From Mesorhizobium sp. WSM2240 (lineage in GTDB: Bacteria > Pseudomonadota > Alphaproteobacteria > Rhizobiales > Rhizobiaceae), in the NCBI RefSeq assembly GCF_040438645.1, contig NZ_CP159253.1, positions 3,720,001 to 3,784,000 of the forward strand: a stretch of DNA of 64,000 nt, given 5' to 3'. How positions within the stretch are numbered: the first letter of the stretch is position 1; each line of letters begins with the position of its first letter. The translations under genes were made by a program, and so were the position numbers. Positions 1-8,128 of the stretch are shown here, piece by piece. The notes beneath the pieces are model-generated. The model saw only the letters and a program-made list of their open reading frames with translations, was not told the origin of the DNA and searched no databases.

Positions 1-224
1 TCCTGCAGGCCGCGATCGACGGAGATGCGGTCGCACTTGCCGATTTTGCTATGGTCGCCAACGATCTTTCGGAAGGCAGGCTGGTGCGCCCGTTCCAATT
101 GGGAATCAAGGTGGCTCCGGAGTTCGCCTACTTCCTTGTCTATCCCGAAAACATGGCCAACGACCTCCGCATCGTTGCTTTCCGATCATGGATTATCGAC
201 GAAGCTTCAAAGACGCACGTATGA
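1..224 (+). CDS. LysR-family transcriptional regulator, C-terminal end only (partial)
   Basis: The reading frame is open from base 3 to a TGA at 222-224 and the start lies outside the window. The visible 73 residues resemble the last part of a LysR substrate-binding domain: a segment like GRLVRPFQLG, then a Y-F-L-V-Y-P strand, and the closing pattern AFRSWIIDEA, as in GcvA-like regulators. It would be a cytoplasmic DNA-binding regulator whose effector domain ends here. The DNA-binding half and the target genes are not visible, so no function beyond the family can be given. Confidence 0.7.
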   Translation, partial: LQAAIDGDAVALADFAMVANDLSEGRLVRPFQLGIKVAPEFAYFLVYPENMANDLRIVAFRSWIIDEASKTHV

Positions 225-389
225 CACGCAATAGGCCATCTCCTGCACGGCATCTGCGGCTGCCAGGCGAGCGAAGAACGCTCTGGGCGCAGTCCAGGCG
301 CAGGAGATCACAGGCGAACCGGGGAATTTCCCCTTAGCTCGAATCCGCTCGCTAAACCAAAATGGACCATCACAGTTGGCCATCTGGCC
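225..389. other. Gap between two convergent genes, possible terminator
   Basis: This short gap separates the 3' end of the LysR gene from the 3' end of the GntR gene on the other strand. It contains the perfect palindrome GGGGAATTTCCCC at 321-333, which could be part of a bidirectional terminator, but there is no clear T-run. No gene is seen. Confidence 0.3.
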
Positions 390-1058
390 TCAACTCTCGC
401 GCAGCAACTGTTGTGCGATGCGCCAAGCCTGCTCGACATGATGCCGCGCTGCCGCCTCGGCCTCATCAGGATTACGAGACCTGATCGCATTCATGATGGC
501 GGTCATCTCGTTGATCGCCGGCTCGCGGCGGTTCGTCGAAGCGATGGTCATCGACCGCAGTTGATTGATGCGGACATTCAGCCCTTGCACAATTTCCCAA
601 GCAATTTGCTTGCCAGCCACCTCGAAAAGCTCTTCGTAAAATTTCGTCGTCGCTCGCATCACCTTGACCGCCTCGCGCGACGCCCACGCCTTGAGTAGTC
701 CTTCCAAGGCGCGGTCGAGACTGGCGATCTGGCTGTCTGTCGCGGACTGGGCGCAGGCGCGGGCTGCGATCCCCTCGAGAAGCGCGCGCAATTCGTAAAT
801 CTCGTCGGTGCGGTCCAGATCCGGTCGCGCCACGGCAGGCCCGTGTCCCGGTATCATCTCGACGAGGCCCTCGGTTTCCAACTGGCGCAGAACCTCGCGC
901 ACCACCGATCGGCTAACCCCAAGCTGGTCGCAAAGCGGCCGTTCAATCAGCCGTTCGCCAGGTTGGAATCGAAAGTCCATGATTGCCTCGCGCATGCGCT
1001 CCAGTGCCAGCGCCCGCAGGGTTTTGGTTGAGCGGTCGATCCGAAGCGTTTCGTCCAT
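390..1058 (-). CDS. GntR-family regulator with FCD ligand domain
   Basis: This is a 222-residue cytoplasmic repressor/activator. Residues 10-75 form the GntR winged helix (pattern ERLIERPLCDQLGVSRS followed by VVREVLRQLETEGLV), and residues 85-220 form the all-helical FCD domain that usually binds a carboxylic-acid ligand and metal. The frame stays open upstream to an ATG at 1151, but the ATG at 1058 gives the usual family length and leaves the divergent intergenic region free, so I chose it. The gene is divergent from the catabolic operon beginning at 1196. A perfect palindrome at 1137-1148 lies between them and is probably its operator. The natural inference is control of that operon by one of its pathway metabolites. 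Confidence 0.85.
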   Translation of the reverse strand: MDETLRIDRSTKTLRALALERMREAIMDFRFQPGERLIERPLCDQLGVSRSVVREVLRQLETEGLVEMIPGHGPAVARPDLDRTDEIYELRALLEGIAARACAQSATDSQIASLDRALEGLLKAWASREAVKVMRATTKFYEELFEVAGKQIAWEIVQGLNVRINQLRSMTIASTNRREPAINEMTAIMNAIRSRNPDEAEAAARHHVEQAWRIAQQLLRES

Positions 1059-1136
1059 TGATGCGGGAACCTTTCTGTGGGCGCCAAGAAAACAGATTCG
1101 ACAGTCGATTGACAAGGCGCATGGTCCGACTGTAAT

Positions 1137-1148
1137 ATGGTATACCAT
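1137..1148. promoter_or_regulatory. Probable GntR operator, palindrome ATGGTATACCAT
   Basis: A perfect 12-base palindrome lies in the divergent region between the GntR gene and the DUF1185 gene. Its core, TGGTATACCA, is the kind of short GT/AC palindrome bound by FCD-type GntR regulators. It sits about 50 bases before the operon start at 1196, suited to repression of the operon and possibly autoregulation. The site was read directly; the binding partner is inferred from position. Confidence 0.6.
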
Positions 1149-1195
1149 CATACAGATGCAAGCAAAGCCGCCGCAAAGCCGGCTGAAGGAAGTCC

Positions 1196-1783
1196 ATGAC
1201 GCCCGCCGTTCGAAAGATTGTCACCTATGTCGAGAACACACTGATCGAGGGTGGCAAGGCAGCGCCGCGGCCACTGCGCCTGATCGGCGTTGCGGCGGTG
1301 CTCGATAATCCATGGGCCGGGCGCGGCTTCACCGAAGATCTATCGCCGGAGATTCGGGCCTACGCCCCCGTGCTGGGCGAAATGCTGACCAGTGAAATTC
1401 TCGCTGTCGCCGGTTCAGGCGATGCGATCGAAGGTTACGGCAAGGCCGCGATTTGCGGCACCGCCGGGGAGATCGAGCATGCTTCGGCGCTGATCCACAC
1501 GCTGCATTTCGGCAATCACTACCGCCGCGCGGTCGGCGCCAAGACCTATCTGGCCTTCACCAATCTGCGTGGCGGACCGAACACCCCGATCATGATCCCG
1601 TTGATGGACAAGAATGATGAGGGCCGTCGCTCCCATTACCTGACAGTGCATTTCCAGATCGGCGATGCGCCGGGCCCCGACGAACTCGTCGTCGCGCTTG
1701 GCGCGTCGATCGGCGGCCGGCCGCATCACCGTATCGGCGACCGCTATCAGGACCTAAAGGAGGTCGGCAACCTCCATGGCTGA
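1196..1783 (+). CDS. DUF1185 ('amino acid synthesis') family protein
   Basis: This 195-residue soluble protein resembles the DUF1185/AA_synth family throughout. Examples are the segment GSGDAIEGYGKAAICGTAGE near residues 72-92 and a basic, histidine-containing stretch near the C terminus (GGRPHHRIGDRYQD). The biochemical role of the family is not established despite its name. Family members often sit beside flavin-dependent monooxygenases and flavin reductases, as here. It is the first gene of the operon, and its last eight bases overlap the next gene (ATGGCTGA), so translation is probably coupled. I do not assign a reaction. Confidence 0.8.
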   Translation: MTPAVRKIVTYVENTLIEGGKAAPRPLRLIGVAAVLDNPWAGRGFTEDLSPEIRAYAPVLGEMLTSEILAVAGSGDAIEGYGKAAICGTAGEIEHASALIHTLHFGNHYRRAVGAKTYLAFTNLRGGPNTPIMIPLMDKNDEGRRSHYLTVHFQIGDAPGPDELVVALGASIGGRPHHRIGDRYQDLKEVGNLHG

Positions 1784-3584
1784 GCGATTTGTCATGCCGG
1801 CCCCCATTCGCGGCAAGGCGCCCGACGCTACCGGCTATATCCGCGCCGGTTCTGGCGAACCTCTGCTGCTGATCCATGGGGTCGGCATGAACGCAACGAT
1901 CTGGCAGCCCCAGATCAAGCTTTTGAAAAGCCGCTACGACGTTATCGCCATCGACATGCTCGGCCACGGCGAATCGAGGTTGCCGCCCGAAGATGCCGTT
2001 CTAGCCGACTATGCTGACCAAGCCATCAGCCTCATCGATCATCTCGGCCTGGCTAAGGTGTCGATTGTCGGACATTCGATGGGCGCGCTGGTTGCCCAGG
2101 AGGTGGCGCTGAGCGCGCCGGAACGCGTCCGGCGGATCGTCTCCCTCAATGCCGTGTTCCGACGGCCACCTTTGCTCGCCCAGGCGGTGCGCGAGCGCGC
2201 TGCTGGCCTGACCAGCCATAGCGACCCTTCCGGTATCGCGGCGACTATTGCGCGCTGGTTCGGCGATCCCGTGCCGCCTGAGTTGGCCGATGCGGCGATG
2301 AGCGCCCGCAAGGCGCTGGAGCGTGTCAATCCCGAGGGCTACTCTCGTACCTACAGGCTTTTCGCCCATGCCGACGCGGAACATGTCGACCGCTTGCCGG
2401 AACTGACGGTGCCGGCTCTATTCATGACCGGATCCGAGGACGCGAACTCATCGCCGGCAATGTCGGCGGCCATGGCGCGTTTGGCGCCGCTTGGCCGCTG
2501 CATCGTGCTCGCCGGCGAGAGGCACATGATGGCGCTTGTTTCACCCGAAAAAGTGACGCGGCATATAGCGGATTTTCTCGAAGGCGGCGATGGGGCGAAA
2601 GCATCGGAGGAAGCGAATATGGATTCCGCCTTTGACCCGGCCGAGTTCAGACGGGCGCTCGGGTCCTTCCTGACCGGCGTCACCATCGTCACCACGATCG
2701 GACCCGACGGTGAGCCCAGGGGTTTCACGGCCAACTCGTTCACGTCGGTGTCGCTCGATCCGCCGCTCGTACTCGTATGCATAGCCAAGAAGGCGCACGG
2801 GCATCCGGTGTTTGCGAGGTCCAAGAACTTTGCCATCAATGTTCTGAGCGAGGGCCAGAAAGCCGCGTCCGGCGTGTTCGCGTCGAAGGCCGCCGACAAG
2901 TTCGCTGCGGTCGAATGGCGCTCGAGCGCGACGGGCAGTCCAGTGATCGATGGTTCGGTCGCCGCCTTCGATTGCGACCTCGACCAGATGATCGACGCAG
3001 GCGACCATTCGATCCTCGTCGGTCGCGTCCGCGAGTTCTCCCACAACGGATCGCGGCCGCTCGGCTACTGCCGCGGAGCCTATGTCAATCTCGGCCTCAG
3101 CCAGGAGGCGCTCGCCACGGCGCTGCCCAACATGGAGGTCGGCGCCATTCTAGAGGGCGAAGGCCGCGTGCTGTTCTTCGAAACGGCCGATGGCCATTAC
3201 GAACTCCCTGTCGGCAACGGGCTGGGCACGGCAAGCGACGCCGGAAGCCTCAAGGGTTTTTTTGCCGCCAAGGGTATCGAGGCTCATCTGGGTTTCCTGT
3301 TCGCGGTCTGGGACGACACCGCGCAGCCTTCTCGCACCCATGTTTATTATCGCGGCACACTCGATGAGCTCTCTTTGAGCGACCAGCAAGCCCGCCTTGT
3401 CGAAATCGAGAAAATTGCCGAGCTGAACATCGCAGACCCGGCGGTGCGCTCGATGCTTGCCCGCTATGCTCGGGAACGCACCGAGGATGCTTTCGGCGTC
3501 TATGTCGGCAGCGATCTCGAAGGCGAAGTGCAGCCGCTCGCCAGCCCGAGGTCGGCTGCGGCCTCCTCTTCCGGTGTCAGGTGA
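1776..3584 (+). CDS. Fused alpha/beta hydrolase and flavin reductase
   Basis: One 602-residue frame carries two enzymes. Residues 1-270 are an alpha/beta hydrolase with oxyanion region HGVG, nucleophile elbow GHSMGA (S101), acid D222 (GSEDA) and base H250 (GERHMM). From about residue 285 an FMN-binding flavin reductase domain begins (FRRALGSFLTGVTIVTT, then GFTANSFTSVSLDPPLVLVC), the type that supplies reduced flavin to two-component monooxygenases. The last 150 residues form an extra domain vaguely like a Nudix fold but without a Nudix box. M282 is preceded by GGAGG eight bases upstream, so the reductase may also be made alone by internal initiation. The luciferase-like monooxygenase immediately downstream is the obvious partner of the reductase. 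The start overlaps the upstream gene and has AAAGGAGG at 1756-1763. Confidence 0.85.
   Translation: MAERFVMPAPIRGKAPDATGYIRAGSGEPLLLIHGVGMNATIWQPQIKLLKSRYDVIAIDMLGHGESRLPPEDAVLADYADQAISLIDHLGLAKVSIVGHSMGALVAQEVALSAPERVRRIVSLNAVFRRPPLLAQAVRERAAGLTSHSDPSGIAATIARWFGDPVPPELADAAMSARKALERVNPEGYSRTYRLFAHADAEHVDRLPELTVPALFMTGSEDANSSPAMSAAMARLAPLGRCIVLAGERHMMALVSPEKVTRHIADFLEGGDGAKASEEANMDSAFDPAEFRRALGSFLTGVTIVTTIGPDGEPRGFTANSFTSVSLDPPLVLVCIAKKAHGHPVFARSKNFAINVLSEGQKAASGVFASKAADKFAAVEWRSSATGSPVIDGSVAAFDCDLDQMIDAGDHSILVGRVREFSHNGSRPLGYCRGAYVNLGLSQEALATALPNMEVGAILEGEGRVLFFETADGHYELPVGNGLGTASDAGSLKGFFAAKGIEAHLGFLFAVWDDTAQPSRTHVYYRGTLDELSLSDQQARLVEIEKIAELNIADPAVRSMLARYARERTEDAFGVYVGSDLEGEVQPLASPRSAAASSSGVR
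2606..2621 (+). promoter_or_regulatory. Internal ribosome binding site and ATG inside the fusion gene
   Basis: GGAGG at 2606-2610, an eight-base spacer and ATG at 2619-2621 lie in frame exactly where the hydrolase domain ends and the flavin reductase domain begins. This looks like the old start of a separate reductase gene kept after the hydrolase stop codon was lost. It could still produce a free reductase in addition to the fusion. Confidence 0.6.
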
Positions 3585-3588
3585 AAGA

Positions 3589-4644
3589 ATGAAGTTCTCA
3601 CTTTTCGTTCATATGGAACGCTCGAATACGGCAAAGCCGCATGTCGAGTTGCTCAGGGAACTGGAGGAACTCGTCTTGATGGCGGAAGAGGCCGGTTTCG
3701 AAACGGCCTGGATCGGCGAACATCACGGCATGGAGTTCACCATATCGCCGAACCCGTTCATCAACATCGCCAATCTTGGCGCCAAGACCACGCGCATTCG
3801 TCTCGGCACTGGAACGATCGTCGCGCCGTTCTGGCATCCGATCAAACTCGCCGGCGAAGCGGCGATGACCGACGTAATCACGGACGGCCGGCTCGACATC
3901 GGCATTGCACGCGGCGCTTACAGCTACGAATATCAGCGGCTTTTTCCGGGGCTCGATGCCTGGGGCGCGGGTCAGCGCATGCGCCAGATGATCCCGGCGA
4001 TCAAAGGCTTGTGGCAGGGCGATTTCGAGCTGTCCGGAGAATTCTGGTCGTTTCCTCCAACCACCTCATCGCCGAAGCCGGTTCAGGAGCCTCATCCGCC
4101 GATCTGGGTCGCCGCGCGCGACCCCAATTCGCACGCCTTTGCCGTTTCCAGCGGCTGCAATGTCCAGGTGACGCCGCTTGCCTCAGGTGACGCCGAAGTC
4201 GCCGGCCTGATGGAGCGCTTCAACGCGGCATGCGACGCCCACCCGGACATGAAGCGCCCGGAGATCATGCTTCTGATGCACACTTTCGTGGCGGAAGATG
4301 CGGCCGAAACCGAACAGCTGACAAATGAGCTGTCGCAATTCTACTGCCAGTTCGGAGCGTGGTTCCAGAACAAGAAGCCCGTGCGCCAGGGCATCCTCGA
4401 AACGCTTACAGACGACGAGATCGCGGCCATGCCGCAATATGCGCCGGACAAGATCAGACAGAACCTGGTGATCGGCGAGCCTGACGAGGTGATTACCCGG
4501 CTAAAGGCTTACGAGACGCTCGGCTACGACCAGTATTCGATCTGGATCGACAGCGGGCTTTCGCACGAGCGTAAGAAGAAGTCGCTGAAGCTCTTCATCG
4601 ACAAGGTGATGCCGGCCTTTCAGGGGTCGCAAGCGAGACCATGA
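3589..4644 (+). CDS. LLM-class flavin-dependent monooxygenase
   Basis: This 351-residue luciferase-like TIM-barrel oxygenase uses reduced flavin and O2, supplied here by the neighbouring flavin reductase. Family features are the N-terminal strand MKFSLFVHMER, the EHHG motif (GEHHGMEF near residue 45), the segment RIRLGTGTIVAPFWHPIKLAGEAA and DGRLDIGIARG. The frame is open further upstream, but the ATG at 3589 lies just after the previous stop (3582-3584) with a purine-rich AGGTGAAAG before it and gives the usual N terminus. It overlaps the next gene by ATGA. In this operon it is the likely initiating oxygenase of a catabolic pathway; the substrate cannot be read from sequence. Confidence 0.88.
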   Translation: MKFSLFVHMERSNTAKPHVELLRELEELVLMAEEAGFETAWIGEHHGMEFTISPNPFINIANLGAKTTRIRLGTGTIVAPFWHPIKLAGEAAMTDVITDGRLDIGIARGAYSYEYQRLFPGLDAWGAGQRMRQMIPAIKGLWQGDFELSGEFWSFPPTTSSPKPVQEPHPPIWVAARDPNSHAFAVSSGCNVQVTPLASGDAEVAGLMERFNAACDAHPDMKRPEIMLLMHTFVAEDAAETEQLTNELSQFYCQFGAWFQNKKPVRQGILETLTDDEIAAMPQYAPDKIRQNLVIGEPDEVITRLKAYETLGYDQYSIWIDSGLSHERKKKSLKLFIDKVMPAFQGSQARP

Positions 4645-6116
4645 TGAGTATCGCCTTCAAGAATTACATAGATGGTCAGTTCGCCGAGCCGTCATCGACG
4701 TTCGACAGTGTCGATCCCTCGACCGGCGCGCCATGGGCGACAATGCCGGCGGCGACTGAAGCGGATGTCGACCGAGCCGTCGAAGCGGCTAACCGAAGCC
4801 TGCGGTCAGGTCCGTGGGCAGCGACGACGGCGACGGCGCGCGGCAAGCTGCTCGTGCGTCTCGGCGACCTCATCGTTGCCAATGCCGACCGCCTAGCCGA
4901 GTTGGAAACACGCGACACCGGCAAGATCATTCGTGAGACGCGGGCGCAGATCGCCTATGTCGGCGACTACTACCGCTACTATGGCGGACTGGCCGACAAG
5001 CACGAAGGGGTGCATGTTCCAATCGACAAGGCGGACATGGACGTCACCATTCGCCGCGAACCGATCGGTGTGGTCGCAGCGGTCGTCCCCTGGAATTCCC
5101 AACTCTTTCTGTCGGCCGTAAAGCTGGGCCCGGCGCTCGCGGCCGGCTGCACGGTCGTCCTGAAAGCTTCGGAAGAAGGGCCGGCGCCGCTTTTAGCCTT
5201 TGCCGAACTTGTTCACGAAGCGGGATTTCCCGCCGGAACCGTCAACATCCTGACCGGGTTCGGGCACGATTGCGGCCGGCGCCTGACAGGCCATCCGCTC
5301 GTCTCGCGCGTGGCCTTCACAGGCGGCCCGGCCACGGCCCGCGCCATTGTGAAGAACACGGCGGAGAACCTTGCCTACACGACCCTGGAACTCGGTGGCA
5401 AGAGCCCGGTCGTGGTGTTTGCCGACGCCGATCTGGACAGCGCCGCCAATGCAGTTGTGGCCGGCATATTCGCCGCGACCGGCCAGAGCTGCGTCGCCGG
5501 TTCGCGGCTCCTGGTCGAGCACTCGGTGAAAGATGAGTTTCTCCGGCGGCTGAAGCAGAAAGCCGAGGCCATCAAGATCGGCGATCCGCAGGATACAGCC
5601 TCTGAAATGGGACCGCTGGCAACATTGAAGCAGCGCGAATGGATCGAAAAGATCGTCGCCGAGAGCCTCGCACGAGGCGGCCGGCTGGTCACCGGTGGAG
5701 CGAGACCAGATAGTCTCGCAAGCGGCTACTACTATGCGCCGACGATCATTGAGACCGCTGACGCCGACCTGCCTTGCGTGCGCGAAGAGCTTTTCGGCCC
5801 GGTCCTGAGCGTTCTCGCGTTCGACAGAGAGGCGGAAGCGCTGGCGCTCGCCAATGACACGCCGTTCGGCCTCGCGTCCGGCGTCTTCACCACCAATCTC
5901 ACCAAGGCGCACCGGATGGCGCGCGGCATCCGTGCCGGCGTCGTCTGGGTCAATACCTATCGCGCCGTGTCGCCGCTGGTTCCGTTCGGCGGCTACGGAT
6001 TGTCGGGACTGGGCCGCGAGGGCGGACTGGACGCGATCCGCGACTACACGCGGTCAAAATCGGTCTGGATACGGACATCGGACGAGCCGATCCCCGATCC
6101 GTTCGTGATGCGGTGA
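4641..6116 (+). CDS. NAD(P)-dependent aldehyde dehydrogenase
   Basis: This 491-residue cytoplasmic enzyme of the ALDH superfamily oxidises an aldehyde to the acid. Visible motifs are VVPWNSQLF (cofactor binding), VAFTGGPATAR, LELGGKSP with the general-base Glu, the catalytic Cys in GQSCVAGSR, and EELFGPVLSVL near the C terminus. It starts in an ATGA overlap with the monooxygenase gene, so the two are translationally coupled and it probably oxidises the aldehyde made by the oxygenase/hydrolase steps. This is inference from order. Confidence 0.9.
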   Translation: MMSIAFKNYIDGQFAEPSSTFDSVDPSTGAPWATMPAATEADVDRAVEAANRSLRSGPWAATTATARGKLLVRLGDLIVANADRLAELETRDTGKIIRETRAQIAYVGDYYRYYGGLADKHEGVHVPIDKADMDVTIRREPIGVVAAVVPWNSQLFLSAVKLGPALAAGCTVVLKASEEGPAPLLAFAELVHEAGFPAGTVNILTGFGHDCGRRLTGHPLVSRVAFTGGPATARAIVKNTAENLAYTTLELGGKSPVVVFADADLDSAANAVVAGIFAATGQSCVAGSRLLVEHSVKDEFLRRLKQKAEAIKIGDPQDTASEMGPLATLKQREWIEKIVAESLARGGRLVTGGARPDSLASGYYYAPTIIETADADLPCVREELFGPVLSVLAFDREAEALALANDTPFGLASGVFTTNLTKAHRMARGIRAGVVWVNTYRAVSPLVPFGGYGLSGLGREGGLDAIRDYTRSKSVWIRTSDEPIPDPFVMR

Positions 6117-6191
6117 ACCGGAATACCGCCCGCACGGAGCACGGGCGGAACAAAGCAACAAGAGAACCAAACAAACCCGGAGGAGAATGAC

Positions 6192-7196
6192 ATGAAACTG
6201 ATATTGGCTGGCATCGTGGCCGGGCTCTTGGCCGCCACCGCCGCGCAGGCGGATGAAATGGTGTTTACGAGTTGGGGCGGGACCACACAGGAAGCGCAGA
6301 CGAAATCCTGGGCGGAGCCGTTCACGACCGAAACTGGAATCCAGGTCCTTCAGGACGGTCCGACCGACTACGGCAAGCTCAAGGCCATGGTCGACAGCGG
6401 CAGCGTCAGTTGGGATGTCGTCGATGTCGAGATGGATTTTGCGATCAAGGCGGCAAAGGACGGCCTTCTCGAACCGATCGACTTCAACGTGGTGCCGAAA
6501 GCCGATCTCGATCCGCGTTTCACCACAGATCATGCGGTCGGCAGCTTTTATTATTCCTTCGTCCTTGCCTGGAACAAGGGCGCCGTGTCGGGTGAACCGG
6601 CCGGCTGGGCCGACATGTTCGATCTGGCCAAATTCCCGGGCAAGCGGACCTTCTACAAGTGGTCGGCCCCTGGCGTCATCGAGATCGCACTGCTGGCCGA
6701 CGGCGTGCCTGCCGACAAACTCTATCCGCTCGACCTCGACCGCGCCTTCAAGAAGCTCGATACGATCAAATCCGAAATCGTCTGGTGGAGCGGCGGCGCG
6801 CAGTCGCAGCAGCTGATCGCTTCCGGCGAAGCCGCATTCGGCCAGCTCTGGAACGGCCGCGTCTTCGCGCTTCAGGAAGAGGGTGCCGATGTCGGCGTGT
6901 CGTGGAACCAGAACATGACCGCCGCCGACGTGCTGGTCATCCCCAAGGGCGCCAAGAACAAGGATGCGGCAATGAAGTTCCTTGCCGCCGCCACGAGCCC
7001 GAAGGGCCAGGCATCGTTTGCCGAGGCGAGCGGCTATGCCCCCATCAACACTGCGGCCAAGGCCGAAATGCCGGCAGAAGTCGTCAAATCTCTGCCGGAC
7101 GCCTATGTCGACGGACAGATCAACCTCGACATGAACTACTGGGCCGAAAACCGCGATGCTATCGCCGAGCGCTGGTATGCTTGGCAGGCGCAATAG
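6192..7196 (+). CDS. Periplasmic substrate-binding protein of a spermidine/putrescine-type ABC importer
   Basis: The 334-residue precursor has an N-terminal signal peptide (MKLILAGIVAGLLAATAAQA, cleavage before DEMVF) and then the PotD/PotF-like fold (VFTSWGGTTQEAQTKSW at the start, YYSFVLAWNKGAV in the middle). A strong ribosome binding site, GGAGGAG, precedes the ATG. It is followed by two permease genes and an ATPase gene, giving the complete PotDBCA order. Proteins of this family bind polyamines or other small organic cations and acids. Its position inside a monooxygenase operon suggests it imports the pathway substrate. Confidence 0.88.
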   Translation: MKLILAGIVAGLLAATAAQADEMVFTSWGGTTQEAQTKSWAEPFTTETGIQVLQDGPTDYGKLKAMVDSGSVSWDVVDVEMDFAIKAAKDGLLEPIDFNVVPKADLDPRFTTDHAVGSFYYSFVLAWNKGAVSGEPAGWADMFDLAKFPGKRTFYKWSAPGVIEIALLADGVPADKLYPLDLDRAFKKLDTIKSEIVWWSGGAQSQQLIASGEAAFGQLWNGRVFALQEEGADVGVSWNQNMTAADVLVIPKGAKNKDAAMKFLAAATSPKGQASFAEASGYAPINTAAKAEMPAEVVKSLPDAYVDGQINLDMNYWAENRDAIAERWYAWQAQ

Positions 7197-7197
7197 C

Positions 7198-8127
7198 GTG
7201 GCCAACCTCAACCTCGACCTGCGGGAGGCCGCGCGGCGTCCCGCAGGTCATGCCGGGGCCGCCGCCATGCCGGCCAAAGTGCTGCAAAGAGCTCCGGTGT
7301 TGCGGGCACTGGCGGGACTGGGCGGCGCCTGGCCGGCCACGATTCTGGTCACGTTGTTTTTCGTCGTCCCGGTCGTCGTATTGCTGCTGCGCAGCGTGAC
7401 CGAGCCCGAGCCAGGCCTTCAGAACTACGCGGCTCTGTTCGGCGACGGCACCTATGCCCGGGTATTCTTCAATACCTTTCTCGTGGCTTCGATTGTCACC
7501 GCAGTCACCATCGTCCTGGCCTTTCCCGTCGCCTGGATGCTGGCGATCATGCCTCCCGCGTTAGCCTCGATCGTATTCGGCGTCATCATCCTATCGATGT
7601 GGACAAATCTTCTCACCCGCACCTATGCCTGGATGGTCCTGCTCCAGCGCACCGGCGTCATCAACAGGACCCTCATCGACCTCGGCGTCATCGACGAACC
7701 GCTGCCCCTCATCAACAATCTGACCGGTGTCACTATCGGCATGGTCTACATCATGCTGCCCTTCATGATCCTGCCGCTAGTCGGCACCTTGCGCGCGATC
7801 GATCCGATGACGCTGCGCGCGGCGGCCCTTTGCGGCGCCGCCCCCTTTGCCGTGTTTCGCCGCATTCTCCTGCCGCTCTCGCTACCAGGCATTGCAGCCG
7901 GCGGACTGATGATCTTCGTCATGTCGCTTGGGTATTTCGTCACCCCTGCGCTCCTTGGCGGCACTGCGAACATGATGCTCGCCGAAATGATCGCCCAGAT
8001 GATCCAATCGCTACTCAACTGGGGCCTCGGCAGTGCTGCAGCCTTCATCCTGCTTGCCGTCACCATGGCGCTCTATGCGCTGCAGCTGCGCCTTGTCGGC
8101 GCCAAACGCCTGGCGGGAGGTGTATGA
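7198..8127 (+). CDS. ABC transporter permease, PotB type
   Basis: This inner-membrane permease of about 309 residues has six expected membrane segments, the first near residues 43-63 (ATILVTLFFVVPVVVLLLR). The cytoplasmic EAA-type loop reads LRAAALCGAAPFAVFRRILLP-like, which docks on the ATPase. The GTG at 7198, two bases after the binding-protein stop, is my preferred start; the ATG at 7267 is an alternative. It pairs with the next permease and the ATPase of the same importer. Confidence 0.82.
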   Translation: MANLNLDLREAARRPAGHAGAAAMPAKVLQRAPVLRALAGLGGAWPATILVTLFFVVPVVVLLLRSVTEPEPGLQNYAALFGDGTYARVFFNTFLVASIVTAVTIVLAFPVAWMLAIMPPALASIVFGVIILSMWTNLLTRTYAWMVLLQRTGVINRTLIDLGVIDEPLPLINNLTGVTIGMVYIMLPFMILPLVGTLRAIDPMTLRAAALCGAAPFAVFRRILLPLSLPGIAAGGLMIFVMSLGYFVTPALLGGTANMMLAEMIAQMIQSLLNWGLGSAAAFILLAVTMALYALQLRLVGAKRLAGGV

Positions 8128-8128
8128 G

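Noticed and set aside
3130..3400. Nudix hydrolase domain at the end of the hydrolase-flavin reductase fusion
   Set aside because: There is a weak resemblance in strand order, but the Nudix box with its REx2EE core is absent, so no Nudix activity is called.
6054..7211. Minus-strand open frame of 385 codons opposite the Pot-type binding protein
   Set aside because: Antisense shadow of a gene with a signal peptide, ribosome binding site and family motifs; no protein pattern of its own.
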